NCBI GenBank assembly: GCA_965227035.1
Contig: OZ245724.1
Location: forward strand, 2,976,001-3,040,000
DNA from: CBDDFQ01 sp965227035
GTDB lineage: Bacteria; Pseudomonadota; Gammaproteobacteria; Burkholderiales; Burkholderiaceae_C
DNA: 64,000 nucleotides
Direction: 5' to 3'
Under the pieces are notes generated by a model, which searched no databases, had not been told where the DNA came from, and worked only from the letters and a program-made list of their open reading frames with translations. This document shows positions 50,929 through 59,849 of this stretch, in pieces (position 1 is the stretch's first letter; each line of letters opens with the position of its first letter). Position numbers and translations under genes: made by a program.

Positions 50929-51509
50929 AGCTCTTTGCTATTCGCCACGCCAAACCGCTGGTGGATGCGGGTGTTTGCTATGGTCAACTCGACATGCCGG
51001 CCGACGAGCAATCGACCTGCGATGCGGCTGACGCGCTTGCCGAATTTTTGCCGCCGGACATCGTGGTGTATGTGTCGCCGCTCGATCGATGCGCTGCGCT
51101 GGCTCGACAACTTCAACAATCGCGTCCCGATCTGCGATTCCGCGAGGACGAGCGCATCAAGGAAATGAATTTCGGCGAATGGGAAGGACGGCTCTGGTCC
51201 GATATTTCGCCCGAGAACATCGAAGCGTGGACGTCGGACTTCGCTCGATTCAAAACGATTGGCGGCGAATCGACCCTGGAATTCGTATCCCGAGTGCACG
51301 ACGCCTTGTCCGCATGCCGGGCGGCGCATCCCGATGACTCGGTCGCGTGGATCACTCACGCAGGGGTCATACGCTCGCTGCAGCTTATTCACGCGTCTGG
51401 CGCGAATGAAGCGTCTATCGAATACGCAACTCAGAGCGCCGATCGCTGGCCGAAAAGCAATTTGCCTTTCGGTAGCTGCACCACGATCGATTTCACTGCC
51501 TGGACGTAG
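50925..51509 (+). CDS. cobC: Histidine phosphatase, alpha-ribazole phosphatase
   Basis: 194 residues. The phosphoglycerate-mutase fold begins with LFAIRHAKPLVDAGVCYGQLD, in which the catalytic RHA replaces the usual RHG, an accepted variant among CobC proteins. The remaining active-site parts are SPLDRCAALA, EMNFGEWEGRLW and WITHAGVIRSL. Coupling to cobS (ATGA overlap) supports the dephosphorylation of alpha-ribazole 5'-phosphate. Its last 17 bases overlap the end of gspC on the opposite strand. Confidence 0.9.
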   Translation: MKLFAIRHAKPLVDAGVCYGQLDMPADEQSTCDAADALAEFLPPDIVVYVSPLDRCAALARQLQQSRPDLRFREDERIKEMNFGEWEGRLWSDISPENIEAWTSDFARFKTIGGESTLEFVSRVHDALSACRAAHPDDSVAWITHAGVIRSLQLIHASGANEASIEYATQSADRWPKSNLPFGSCTTIDFTAWT

Positions 51510-51945
51510 GCAGCGCAGGCATGGTCAACGTGAACGCAGGGGGCGCATCACGCGAGGCCGCGAGCACTGCCCGCCGTTTTTCGACCGATTTGAGAACCAG
51601 TCCTTCCTCGATCGGGCTTCCAACGCGATACGGCCGCGGCGATTTGCCATCGACAGCTATCAGCGCAGCCCCAATCGAGTTTTTGTCGGCAATGACCCCG
51701 ACCAGGGCGAATCGGCTGGGAATGCTTGCGGTCTGCACCGGAGCGGCTTCGCGCCCGCCGCCAAGGAGTCGGGCAAACGAGGTGGGATCTGCCTTCGCAG
51801 TTTCCGATCCCGCGAGCGGAGCGGAGACGATTTCGGCACGCGTTGCGACCCACTGAAGCGCCCAGTAGACTGAAGTCAACCCAATGAGCGTCCAGACGGC
51901 CAAAGTGCCGAGGCGAATAAACCAGACTTTTCCCGAATTTTTCAT
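51493..51945 (-). CDS. gspC: Type II secretion system protein GspC, short form
   Basis: 150-residue inner-membrane protein linking the assembly platform to the secretin. One membrane segment (VWFIRLGTLAVWTLIGLTSV) is followed by a Pro/Ala-rich linker and the homology region (IPSRFALVGVIADKNSIGAALIAV). It ends there, without a PDZ domain. I chose the ATG at 51945; TTG 51954 is upstream. It is divergent from gspG across 47 bp, so the two sides of the system have separate promoters. Confidence 0.88.
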   Translation of the reverse strand: MKNSGKVWFIRLGTLAVWTLIGLTSVYWALQWVATRAEIVSAPLAGSETAKADPTSFARLLGGGREAAPVQTASIPSRFALVGVIADKNSIGAALIAVDGKSPRPYRVGSPIEEGLVLKSVEKRRAVLAASRDAPPAFTLTMPALPTSRQ

Positions 51946-51992
51946 ACTCACCAATTATGATTGAAGACCAAAAAGTTAATGCTTTAGGCTAC

Positions 51993-52433
51993 ATGTCACA
52001 CAAAAATCAAAATCCGAAAAGCCTTCTTTCCCGAGGCTTCACGCTCATCGAACTGATGGTCGTACTCGTCATCATCGGCGTCCTTGCCGCGTTGATCGTT
52101 CCCAATGTTTTAAATCGCGCAGACGATGCCCGTGTGACGGCCGCAAGAACCGACGTCAACAACATCATGCAGGCACTCAAGCTGTACAGGCTCGACAACC
52201 AGCGCTATCCAACAGCCGAACAGGGATTGCAGGCACTGATCGCGCGCCCTACCGCCAGCCCGATTCCGCCCAACTGGAAGCCGTATCTCGACAAGCTTCC
52301 GAACGATCCGTGGGGTCGCCCGTACCAGTATCTGAACCCGGGTATCAAGGCGGAAATCGACGTGATGTCGTTCGGCGCGGATGGTCAATCCGGCGGCGAT
52401 GGCAACAACGCCGACATCGGCAGCTGGCAGTAA
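51993..52433 (+). CDS. gspG: Type II secretion major pseudopilin GspG
   Basis: 146 residues. The prepilin peptidase site is LLSRG/FTLIELMVVLVI, with the conserved Glu5. The family C-terminal block YRLDNQRYPTAEQGLQALI, PYLDKLPNDPWGRPYQY, and a Ca-site-like FGADGQSGGDGNNADIGSW follow. The ATG at 51993 gives a short leader; the in-frame ATG at 51957 is possible. It is first in the plus-strand gsp operon. Confidence 0.96.
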   Translation: MSHKNQNPKSLLSRGFTLIELMVVLVIIGVLAALIVPNVLNRADDARVTAARTDVNNIMQALKLYRLDNQRYPTAEQGLQALIARPTASPIPPNWKPYLDKLPNDPWGRPYQYLNPGIKAEIDVMSFGADGQSGGDGNNADIGSWQ

Positions 52434-52481
52434 GCCCGACTTGCTTCGCCCTTTCCCCTCAGACCCTTCTTACGGCCCACC

Positions 52482-52946
52482 GTGAAGCACCATCGGACGT
52501 TTTCCGCAGCGCGATTCGTTGCTGCCGGAGGCTTCACTCTTCTCGAGTTGCTGGTGGTCGTCGCGATCATTGCGGTCGGCACGGCCGGGGTCGCGCTGTC
52601 CATGCGCGACTCGGGACAGACTCAGCTTGAGCGCGAGGCGCAGCGGCTGTCCGGGCTGTTCGAATCGGCAAGGGCGAAATCGCGTGCGTCGGGCGTTGCG
52701 GTGCGCTGGCATCAGACCGAGGCTGGATTCGTGTTCGAAGGCCTGGCACAGAACGATATGCCCGATCGATGGCTCGCCGACGGAACATCTGCCACGGGTA
52801 ACCCGTATCTGGTATTTGGACCCGAGCCACTGATCGGTCCACAAAACATCGTCATCGTGAACTCGCAATATCCCGGCCGGTACCTTCGCGTCGTCACCGA
52901 TGGTTTGCGTCCGTTCAAGGTCGTGAGCGGGGACGCCCAGCCATGA
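52482..52946 (+). CDS. gspH: Type II secretion minor pseudopilin GspH
   Basis: 154 residues. Cleavage site AAGG/FTLLELLVVVAI, followed by the amphipathic helix (TQLEREAQRLSGLFESARAK). The start is GTG at 52482, the only one giving a sensible leader. It overlaps gspI by 4 bp. Confidence 0.9.
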   Translation: MKHHRTFSAARFVAAGGFTLLELLVVVAIIAVGTAGVALSMRDSGQTQLEREAQRLSGLFESARAKSRASGVAVRWHQTEAGFVFEGLAQNDMPDRWLADGTSATGNPYLVFGPEPLIGPQNIVIVNSQYPGRYLRVVTDGLRPFKVVSGDAQP

Positions 52947-53359
52947 GAGTGTTCGACATCTCACGACACTGCCGAAATTCGCGAGTGTCAGAGGCAAACA
53001 AGCCTTCCCGATCCTACGGATTCACGCTGATCGAAGTCCTCGTCGCGCTGGCCATCGTCGCGATCGCGCTGACCGCTGGCGTGCGCGCGACGGCATCGCT
53101 GTCGAACAACGCGCAGCGCCAGAGTGACGTGTTCCTGGGGCAAATATGCGCGGAAAACCAGTTGAACAAAGTGCGCATGTCGACCCAGATGCCCAACGTC
53201 GGAGACAGCGTCGAGACCTGCGAACAGGCGGGCCGGATCTACAACGTGGCCATTTCGGTTCGACCGACCCCCAACCCCAACTTCCGACGCGTCGATGCGA
53301 AGGTGCTGGACGGCAATTCGCCCATCGTGCAGGTCACGACCATCGTGAGCCGTTTCTGA
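52943..53359 (+). CDS. gspI: Type II secretion minor pseudopilin GspI
   Basis: 138 residues. A leader longer than usual (about 26 residues) ends SRSYG/FTLIEVLVALAIV. After that ASLSNNAQRQSDVFLGQICAENQ is typical of GspI. It forms the tip complex with GspJ and GspK. The stop overlaps the gspJ start by one base. Confidence 0.9.
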   Translation: MRVFDISRHCRNSRVSEANKPSRSYGFTLIEVLVALAIVAIALTAGVRATASLSNNAQRQSDVFLGQICAENQLNKVRMSTQMPNVGDSVETCEQAGRIYNVAISVRPTPNPNFRRVDAKVLDGNSPIVQVTTIVSRF

Positions 53360-54108
53360 TGCCCGCCACTCGCCGTTCCGCGCCGCACCGCGGCTTTACG
53401 CTGGTCGAAATGCTGGTTGCGCTAGCGGTCATGGCGCTGCTGGCAATCATGAGCTGGCGCGGTATCGACGGAATGACGCGCGCGCAGGAAATCACGCAGC
53501 GCCGAAGCGATGAGATGCTCACGCTTCAGGCGGCCATCGGCCAGTGGACCGCCGATCTGGACGCCATGGAAACATTACCCGGCACCGGAACGACAGGCAC
53601 GTCTATCGCATCGACAGTGCCCGTCGCCATCGACTGGGACGGCCGGGTTCTTCGAATCGTTCGCCGCAGTTCCGCATCGCTTCCGAATGCTTCGCTCGGC
53701 CTCACGGTAGCTGCATGGACCCGACGCGCCATCGGCACGCAAGGGGAATGGGTACGCTGGGAATCGCCACCGGCAAAAACGCGTGGTGAGCTTCAGCAGG
53801 GCTGGGATCGTGCCTCGTCATGGGCGCAGAACGCGAGCGACGAAGATCGCCGACGCGAAGTCGTGCTGACACCTCTGCTCGATTGGCAAATCTTCTATTT
53901 CCGCGGCGATTCATGGTCGAGTCCGCTGTCGAGCGACGGCGCCTCGGCGCGCCCCCTCGATGCGACATCGCTCATCGGCACGCAAACCGGCGCGGCATCG
54001 CGACCCGATGGAATTCGCCTGTCGCTGGTGTTCCCGGATGGCTCGCCGCTTGCCGGCCGGGTCACGAAAGACTGGTCTCGCCCGACAAACGGGGGAACGA
54101 AGTCATGA
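53359..54108 (+). CDS. gspJ: Type II secretion minor pseudopilin GspJ
   Basis: 249 residues. Cleavage site PHRG/FTLVEMLVALAVMALL. The sequence after it, MSWRGIDGMTRAQEITQRRS, matches GspJ. The ATG at 53359 uses the last A of the gspI stop TGA. It overlaps gspK by 4 bp. Confidence 0.92.
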   Translation: MPATRRSAPHRGFTLVEMLVALAVMALLAIMSWRGIDGMTRAQEITQRRSDEMLTLQAAIGQWTADLDAMETLPGTGTTGTSIASTVPVAIDWDGRVLRIVRRSSASLPNASLGLTVAAWTRRAIGTQGEWVRWESPPAKTRGELQQGWDRASSWAQNASDEDRRREVVLTPLLDWQIFYFRGDSWSSPLSSDGASARPLDATSLIGTQTGAASRPDGIRLSLVFPDGSPLAGRVTKDWSRPTNGGTKS

Positions 54109-55100
54109 CGAGCACCCGCGAAATCGGATCCGTCGCTCGTGCGGCACAAGGCAAGGCGGCACAAGGTGGGGCTGCGCTATTGGCCGCGATGCTCACGGTA
54201 ACGCTGGTTGCTACTTTCGCTGCCGCGGCGCTCTGGCAGCAATGGCGAACCATCGAGGTCGAATCGTCCGAGCGAGCCCGCGTGCAGGCGAACTGGGTGC
54301 TGGTCGGCGCGCTCGACTGGGCGCGCCTGATTCTGCGGGAGGACGCCCGAACCGGTGGGCCCGATTACCTGAGCGAGCCGTGGTCTGTCCCACTCAAGGA
54401 GGCTCGCCTCTCGACGTTTCTGGCAGCCGACAAAGACAACACCGATATCGACAATCGCGACGCCTTTCTTTCTGGCCAGATCGTCGATCTGCAGTCGAGG
54501 ATGAACATTACCAATCTGGTGGACGGCGGACGGATTTCGCCTGTCGCGCTGGCGGCTTTCGGGAAGCTTTTCGAGTTGCAGGGAATTCCCACCGGCCAGC
54601 TTCAGACACTCGCCGAAAACTACAGGTTCGCACTCGACAAAAGCGCGTCGAATGGCTCGTCTACGCTCGCGCCACTACCGCCCCAAAGACTGGAAGATCT
54701 GGTCTGGCTGGGTTTGGCACCGTCGACCATCGATGCAATCCGGCCCTACGTGACCATCCTTCCCACGGTCACCGCGATCAACCTGAACACTGCCAGCGCC
54801 GAAGTGATTTACGCGACCGTTCCGGGCCTCGATCTTGCAGGCGCCAAGAGTCTGGTCAATGCTCGCGGGCTGTCGCACTTCAAATCGCTGGCCGATGCCA
54901 CGAAAATCCTGGGTGAAGTCGGCAGTTCGCTCAACGACACCCAGCAAACCGTGTCGTCGAAATATTTCGAGGTGAACGGACGGCTGCGCCTGGAGCAGAC
55001 CGTCGTGGTCGAAAAATCGGTCGTGTACCGTGAAGGACTGAACGTTGTGACCCTGAGCCGCACAAAAGCCGTGGAGACGGCCTTCCCCTCTCTACAATGA
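54105..55100 (+). CDS. gspK: Type II secretion minor pseudopilin GspK
   Basis: 331 residues, the large tip pseudopilin. The leader ends QGG/AALLAAMLTVTLVATF, without Glu at position 5, as is normal for GspK. The globular part has FLSGQIVDLQSRMNITNLV and the helix-hairpin-like NLNTASAEVIYATVPGLDLAGA. It caps the pseudopilus and initiates assembly with GspI and GspJ. Confidence 0.92.
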   Translation: MTSTREIGSVARAAQGKAAQGGAALLAAMLTVTLVATFAAAALWQQWRTIEVESSERARVQANWVLVGALDWARLILREDARTGGPDYLSEPWSVPLKEARLSTFLAADKDNTDIDNRDAFLSGQIVDLQSRMNITNLVDGGRISPVALAAFGKLFELQGIPTGQLQTLAENYRFALDKSASNGSSTLAPLPPQRLEDLVWLGLAPSTIDAIRPYVTILPTVTAINLNTASAEVIYATVPGLDLAGAKSLVNARGLSHFKSLADATKILGEVGSSLNDTQQTVSSKYFEVNGRLRLEQTVVVEKSVVYREGLNVVTLSRTKAVETAFPSLQ

Positions 55101-55113
55101 CGCGCCACACTGA

Positions 55114-56355
55114 ATGCCCATGAATACGCTGCTCGTCCAACTCCCGCACAGTCCGGCAAGCCCGGCATCGACGTATTCCTACGCGATTTCATCGGATGGG
55201 CAAACCGTCGCCAGTTCCGCAAGCTCGCACGCAGGCACTTTGCCTGCCACCACCGGCGGCGGATCCGAGATCGTCGCCATCGTGCCGGCGCAAATGCTGT
55301 CATGGCACCGTGTTCATCTGCCCAAGGGATCGGCCGCAGGCAAGGCAGGATCGCCCAGACTACGTGCGGTTCTCGACGGACTGCTTGAAGAGCAACTCCT
55401 CGACGACCCTTCCACGCTTCATTTCGCGCTATCGCCCGGCTACAAAAGCGGTGGCGATGCGTGGGTGGCGGTCTGTTCGCGCGCGTGGCTGACCGGACAT
55501 CTACAGGCGCTGGAATCGGCGGGACGCGCAGCGTCGAGAGTCATTCCCGAATTCAGCCCGACCGCTCAGGACGAACAACCTGGTTCCAGCCCTATCTACG
55601 TCATCGGCAACCCCGACGAGCCGAACATCGTGTGGCCCGGACCGCAAGGCGTGCAAACGATTCCCCTCGAAGCGCGGACCCTGCTCGGCAGTGCGCTGGT
55701 CGACGAGACGCCGGTATTTGCGGAACCAGCAGTCGCCCAGAATGCCGAAGCCGCGATCGGACGACCGGTGCAAGTTCAGAAACCCAGCGAACGCTGGATC
55801 GATGCATCGCGCACCGAATGGAATCTGTCGCAGTTCGAACTAGCGACATCGGTGAATGGGCGTCGGATGCGACGCATGTCGGGCGGCATGCGCGATTTCC
55901 TTTATTCGTCGCAATGGCGCGCGGCCCGAAACGGCGTCGTCATTCTCGTTCTGGTCAACCTCGTCGGACTCAATGCACTGGCGTGGAGACAGGAATCGTC
56001 GATTCAGGCCAAGGAGGCTGAGGTAAAGGGGTTGCTCACCCGCACCTTCCCGAACGTTCGCGTGGTGGTCGATGCCCCGGTTCAACTCGCACGTGAACTC
56101 GCGCTTCTCCGACAAGCCACCGGCGCGACATCTACCGGCGATCTCGAAACGATGATGACTGCACTGGGTACCGCCCTACCGAATCCCACGATCAGCTCCA
56201 TTGAATACGCCAACGGAGAAGCGCGCCTTCGCGGTGTCGATGCGCAAACCGCGTTCACGCCCGCATTGATCGATTCGATGCGCACCCTTGGCTACGCGCT
56301 TCGCATGGACAACGATGTCCTTGTCGTGACGCTCGCGCAGGGAGGTCGCCCATGA
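55114..56355 (+). CDS. gspL: Type II secretion assembly-platform protein GspL
   Basis: 413 residues. The cytoplasmic actin-like domain, which recruits GspE, includes QMLSWHRVHLPKGSAAGK and LRAVLDGLLEEQLLDD. One membrane segment near residue 270 (GVVILVLVNLVGLNALAW) precedes a periplasmic ferredoxin-like domain. ATG 55114 and 55120 are both possible. It overlaps gspM by 4 bp. Confidence 0.92.
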   Translation: MPMNTLLVQLPHSPASPASTYSYAISSDGQTVASSASSHAGTLPATTGGGSEIVAIVPAQMLSWHRVHLPKGSAAGKAGSPRLRAVLDGLLEEQLLDDPSTLHFALSPGYKSGGDAWVAVCSRAWLTGHLQALESAGRAASRVIPEFSPTAQDEQPGSSPIYVIGNPDEPNIVWPGPQGVQTIPLEARTLLGSALVDETPVFAEPAVAQNAEAAIGRPVQVQKPSERWIDASRTEWNLSQFELATSVNGRRMRRMSGGMRDFLYSSQWRAARNGVVILVLVNLVGLNALAWRQESSIQAKEAEVKGLLTRTFPNVRVVVDAPVQLARELALLRQATGATSTGDLETMMTALGTALPNPTISSIEYANGEARLRGVDAQTAFTPALIDSMRTLGYALRMDNDVLVVTLAQGGRP

Positions 56356-56879
56356 AAAACGCTGCTAGCAGCTTGCGCGAGCGCGCAACGACATCGTGGG
56401 AACGCCTGGCGCCTAGAGAGCGCAATCTCGTTTCTGCTGCTGTAACCCTCGTGGTCGTTGCACTCGTCTGGTGGGTCGCCATTTCCCCCGCGCTCAACAT
56501 CTTGAAGAACGCTCCGGTCAGACATGCGGCGCTCGATGCGCAATTGCAGGACATGCTCAAGTTGCAATCCGAAGCTTTGAAACTTCAGTCCGAACCGAAG
56601 ATCGACCCGTCGCAAGCGCAGGCATCGCTGCAAGCCGCGACTCGCGCCACGCTGGGCGAATCGGCGCAACTTCGAATCGTCGGCGATCGCGCCACGGTCA
56701 CGCTCAAAAACGTGCCGCCCGACACGCTCGCGCGCTGGATCGCGCAGGCACGAATCAACGCACGCGCCGTGGTCGTCGAGTCGCGACTGATAAGAAACGC
56801 CGGCGCTGGCGCAACAGCCGGCGCTGGATCGCCCGCCGGTTGGGACGGCACGATCACCCTGGGTTTGCCCGCGCGATGA
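56352..56879 (+). CDS. gspM: Type II secretion assembly-platform protein GspM
   Basis: 175 residues. A short cytoplasmic segment RATTSWERLAPRERNLVS precedes one membrane helix (AAVTLVVVALVWWVAISPAL) and a periplasmic domain that pairs with GspL. The overlap with gspN is 4 bp. Confidence 0.9.
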   Translation: MKNAASSLRERATTSWERLAPRERNLVSAAVTLVVVALVWWVAISPALNILKNAPVRHAALDAQLQDMLKLQSEALKLQSEPKIDPSQAQASLQAATRATLGESAQLRIVGDRATVTLKNVPPDTLARWIAQARINARAVVVESRLIRNAGAGATAGAGSPAGWDGTITLGLPAR

Positions 56880-57664
56880 AACGAATCACCGATTCTTCCA
56901 GGACTTCCTGGACCACCGCGTGGTTGGGCCTGATCGCGGGTGTCGTAGTCGCGTTCGTGTTCTTCGTACCGGCGAGCCTGATGGCGACGGCCGTCAAGGA
57001 AATCACCAACAGTCATGTGCTGTTGTCCGAGCCGCGCGGCACGTTCTGGAACGGATCGGCGCGCTTGATCATTACCGGCGGTGTCGGTAGCCGCGATGCG
57101 ATGGCACTGCCCGGACGGATGCAATGGACCGTGCGCCCTCTCTTCGTAGGCGTTCGCGCATCGATTGCCGCCGACTGCTGCACTGCGAATCCCATCTCGA
57201 TCGACGCACTTGCCGGATGGGGCGGCGGAAAACTCGTCATCGCCGATGGCCAGTCGAAGTGGCCTGCGGCCTTGCTTGCAGGATTGGGAACACCCTGGAA
57301 CACCATGGAATTCGACGGCGGTCTTCTGCTGTCAACGCAGCAGATGGTCGTCACCTTTGCGCAGGGTCGCGCCATGATGAGCGGATCGGCAGGCCTCGAT
57401 ATCACCGATCTGTCGTCGTCGCTCTCGACGCTGCGTCCCGTCGGTAGCTACAGGATCAAGATTCAGGGCGGCCCCGTCACCACGCTCGACCTGTCTACCC
57501 TCCAGGGCAATCTGAAACTCGAAGGAAAAGGCGAGATGACTCCATCTGGAGTCAGATTCCAGGGCACTGCGAATGCCACACCCGAGCGCGAAGGCGCGCT
57601 CGCGAATTTACTCAGCATCATCGGCCGACGCTCGGGCGCCGGCTCCATCATCACGATTGGTTAG
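56876..57664 (+). CDS. gspN: Type II secretion protein GspN
   Basis: 262 residues. One N-terminal membrane helix (WLGLIAGVVVAFVFFVPASL), then a beta-rich periplasmic part (SEPRGTFWNGSARL, PGRMQWTVRPLFVGVRAS). GspN is present only in some type II systems and its role is not well known. The ATG at 56876 overlaps the gspM stop. Confidence 0.88.
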   Translation: MKRITDSSRTSWTTAWLGLIAGVVVAFVFFVPASLMATAVKEITNSHVLLSEPRGTFWNGSARLIITGGVGSRDAMALPGRMQWTVRPLFVGVRASIAADCCTANPISIDALAGWGGGKLVIADGQSKWPAALLAGLGTPWNTMEFDGGLLLSTQQMVVTFAQGRAMMSGSAGLDITDLSSSLSTLRPVGSYRIKIQGGPVTTLDLSTLQGNLKLEGKGEMTPSGVRFQGTANATPEREGALANLLSIIGRRSGAGSIITIG

Positions 57665-57668
57665 TCTC

Positions 57669-59849
57669 ATGAAGCACCGCATTGCCACGCTTTCTCTCCT
57701 CGTCGCTTCCATCTACGCATGCGGCGCCGCGTTCGCGCCTGCCTATGCCCAGAAGGCCGGCGAGCCGATCACGCTCAATTTCGCAAACGCTGAAATCGAA
57801 GCGGTCGCTCGCACGATTGCAACCATCACCAATCGAAACGTAGTGGTCGATCCTCGCGTGAAGGGCACGATCAATCTGCAGACCGAACGCCCTGTGACGC
57901 CGACCGCAGCGTACAACCAGTTCCTCGCCACGATTCGTCTGCAAGGCTTCACCGTGGTGGAAGCGGGCGGCCTGTACAAGGTCGTTCCTGAAGCCGATGC
58001 CAAAGTGCAAAGCGGTGTGGTCTCGGCAGGCCCTGCCGTACCTGGCGGCAATCAGATCGTCACGCAAATCTTCAAGCTGAACTACGAAACCGCCAACAAT
58101 CTGGTGCCGGTACTTCGTCCGCTGATCAGCCCGAACAACACGATCAGCGTGAACCCGGGCAACAACTCGCTGATCATCACCGACTACGCCGACAACCTGC
58201 AGCGCATGAGCAAGATCATCGCGGCGCTGGATGTCTCGAACGCGACCGATCTCGAAGTCGTTCCGCTGAGAAACGCAGTCGCAGGCGATTTGATTCCAAT
58301 CCTGAACCGGCTCATCGAAACCAGCAGCGGTGCAGCCACCGGTGCTGCGGCGCAGGGCCAGGCCGACACTTCTTTCAAGACGGCACTGCTGGCCGAGCCA
58401 CGCAGCAACGCCATCATCATTCGCGCCTCGAACCCGGCGCGAGTCGCGTTGATTCGATCGCTCATTGCGCGACTCGATCAGCCGGCCATGGAAAGCGCGA
58501 ACGGCGCGGCCGGGAACATCTACGTGGTGTACCTGAAGAACGCAGATGCGGTGAAGCTCGCGACCACCTTGCGCGCAGCGATGGGGGCAGGATCCTCCGG
58601 CAGCTCGTCGTCCGGCAGCGGCAGCACCCCCAGCTCTTCGACCTCATCGGGACTGGCCCCTACGTCGTCGACCAGTTCAGGTCTCTCGGTGTCGTCGATG
58701 TCGGCAGCGACTGCCGGATCGGGCTCCACCATCGGCGGCAGCTCGAGTTCGAACCAGCCATCCACCGGCGGTCAAATCCAGGCCGACCCCGCCACCAATT
58801 CGCTGATCATTACCGCGCCCGAGCCGCAGTATCGCCAGATACGCGCGGTCATCGACAAGCTCGATTCGCGTCGCGCACAGGTCATGGTCGAGAGCCTGAT
58901 CGTCGAGGTGAATGCCAACAAGGCAGCTGAACTTAGCGTTCAATGGCAAGGCGTTCTCGGCAAGAGCGGCGATGCGAATATCGGCGTACTCGGCTCGAAC
59001 TTCAACATCGGCGGCACCAACATCATCACTGCTGCAACCAGCGCGGCGGCGGGCACTGTGGCAGCAAGCCCCGGCTTCAACGTCGGGGTGGGCAATCGAG
59101 TCAACGGCGTTTATGTCCTGGGCTTTCTGGCGCGATTCTTCGAGTCGAGTGGCGACGCGAACGTGCTCTCGACACCTACCCTGCTGACGATGGACAACGA
59201 GGAAGCCAAGATCGTCGTCGGTCAGAACGTGCCCTTCGTCACCGGTCAATACACCAGCAACAACACCGCCACCGGATCGGTCAATCCGTTCCAGACCGTC
59301 GAACGTAAAGACGTGGGTATCACCTTGCGCGTGAAACCGACGATCAGCGAAAACGGAACCGTGAAGCTGGGCATCTTCCAGGAAGTGAGTGCTATCGACA
59401 ACACGACGACGTCGACCGCCGGACTGATCACCACGAAGCGATCGATCGAGTCGAATGTGCTGGTGGACGACGGGCAGATCATCGTCATTGGCGGTTTGTT
59501 GTCGGACACCTACAGCAACAACGTGCAGAAAATACCCGGCCTCGGAGATCTGCCGGTAGTCGGCAATCTGTTCAAGTCGCAAGCCCGTTCACGCAACAAG
59601 AATAATTTGATGGTGTTTCTGCGCCCTGTGGTCGTTCGCGACGCGATGGCCGCCGACACGATGTCCATCGACCGCTACGACGTGATTCGCGCACTGCAGC
59701 AGAACTCCCAGCCCGGAGAGAACCCGCTGCTCGATGCCGTGAAGACTTCGCCGGTGCTTCCCCGGCTTCCGCAATCGCCCAAGCTGCCTTTGATGCCAGG
59801 CGCCGAAGTCCCGCCAGCGGCGCAACCGTCGTCACCTTCGCCGAAATGA
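57669..59849 (+). CDS. gspD: Type II secretion secretin GspD
   Basis: 726 residues; forms the outer-membrane channel. The signal peptide ends near PAYA/QKAGEP. N0 domain (ITLNFANAEIEAVARTIATI), then N1-N3 repeats, then the secretin core with VLSTPTLLTMDNEEAKIVVG and the C-terminal QIIVIGGLLSDTYSNN. In the N3 region, between about residues 330 and 400, is a long Ser/Gly/Thr linker (GSSGSSSSGSGSTPSSS and following). No clear lipobox, so it may need a separate pilotin or none. It overlaps gspE by 4 bp. Confidence 0.96.
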   Translation: MKHRIATLSLLVASIYACGAAFAPAYAQKAGEPITLNFANAEIEAVARTIATITNRNVVVDPRVKGTINLQTERPVTPTAAYNQFLATIRLQGFTVVEAGGLYKVVPEADAKVQSGVVSAGPAVPGGNQIVTQIFKLNYETANNLVPVLRPLISPNNTISVNPGNNSLIITDYADNLQRMSKIIAALDVSNATDLEVVPLRNAVAGDLIPILNRLIETSSGAATGAAAQGQADTSFKTALLAEPRSNAIIIRASNPARVALIRSLIARLDQPAMESANGAAGNIYVVYLKNADAVKLATTLRAAMGAGSSGSSSSGSGSTPSSSTSSGLAPTSSTSSGLSVSSMSAATAGSGSTIGGSSSSNQPSTGGQIQADPATNSLIITAPEPQYRQIRAVIDKLDSRRAQVMVESLIVEVNANKAAELSVQWQGVLGKSGDANIGVLGSNFNIGGTNIITAATSAAAGTVAASPGFNVGVGNRVNGVYVLGFLARFFESSGDANVLSTPTLLTMDNEEAKIVVGQNVPFVTGQYTSNNTATGSVNPFQTVERKDVGITLRVKPTISENGTVKLGIFQEVSAIDNTTTSTAGLITTKRSIESNVLVDDGQIIVIGGLLSDTYSNNVQKIPGLGDLPVVGNLFKSQARSRNKNNLMVFLRPVVVRDAMAADTMSIDRYDVIRALQQNSQPGENPLLDAVKTSPVLPRLPQSPKLPLMPGAEVPPAAQPSSPSPK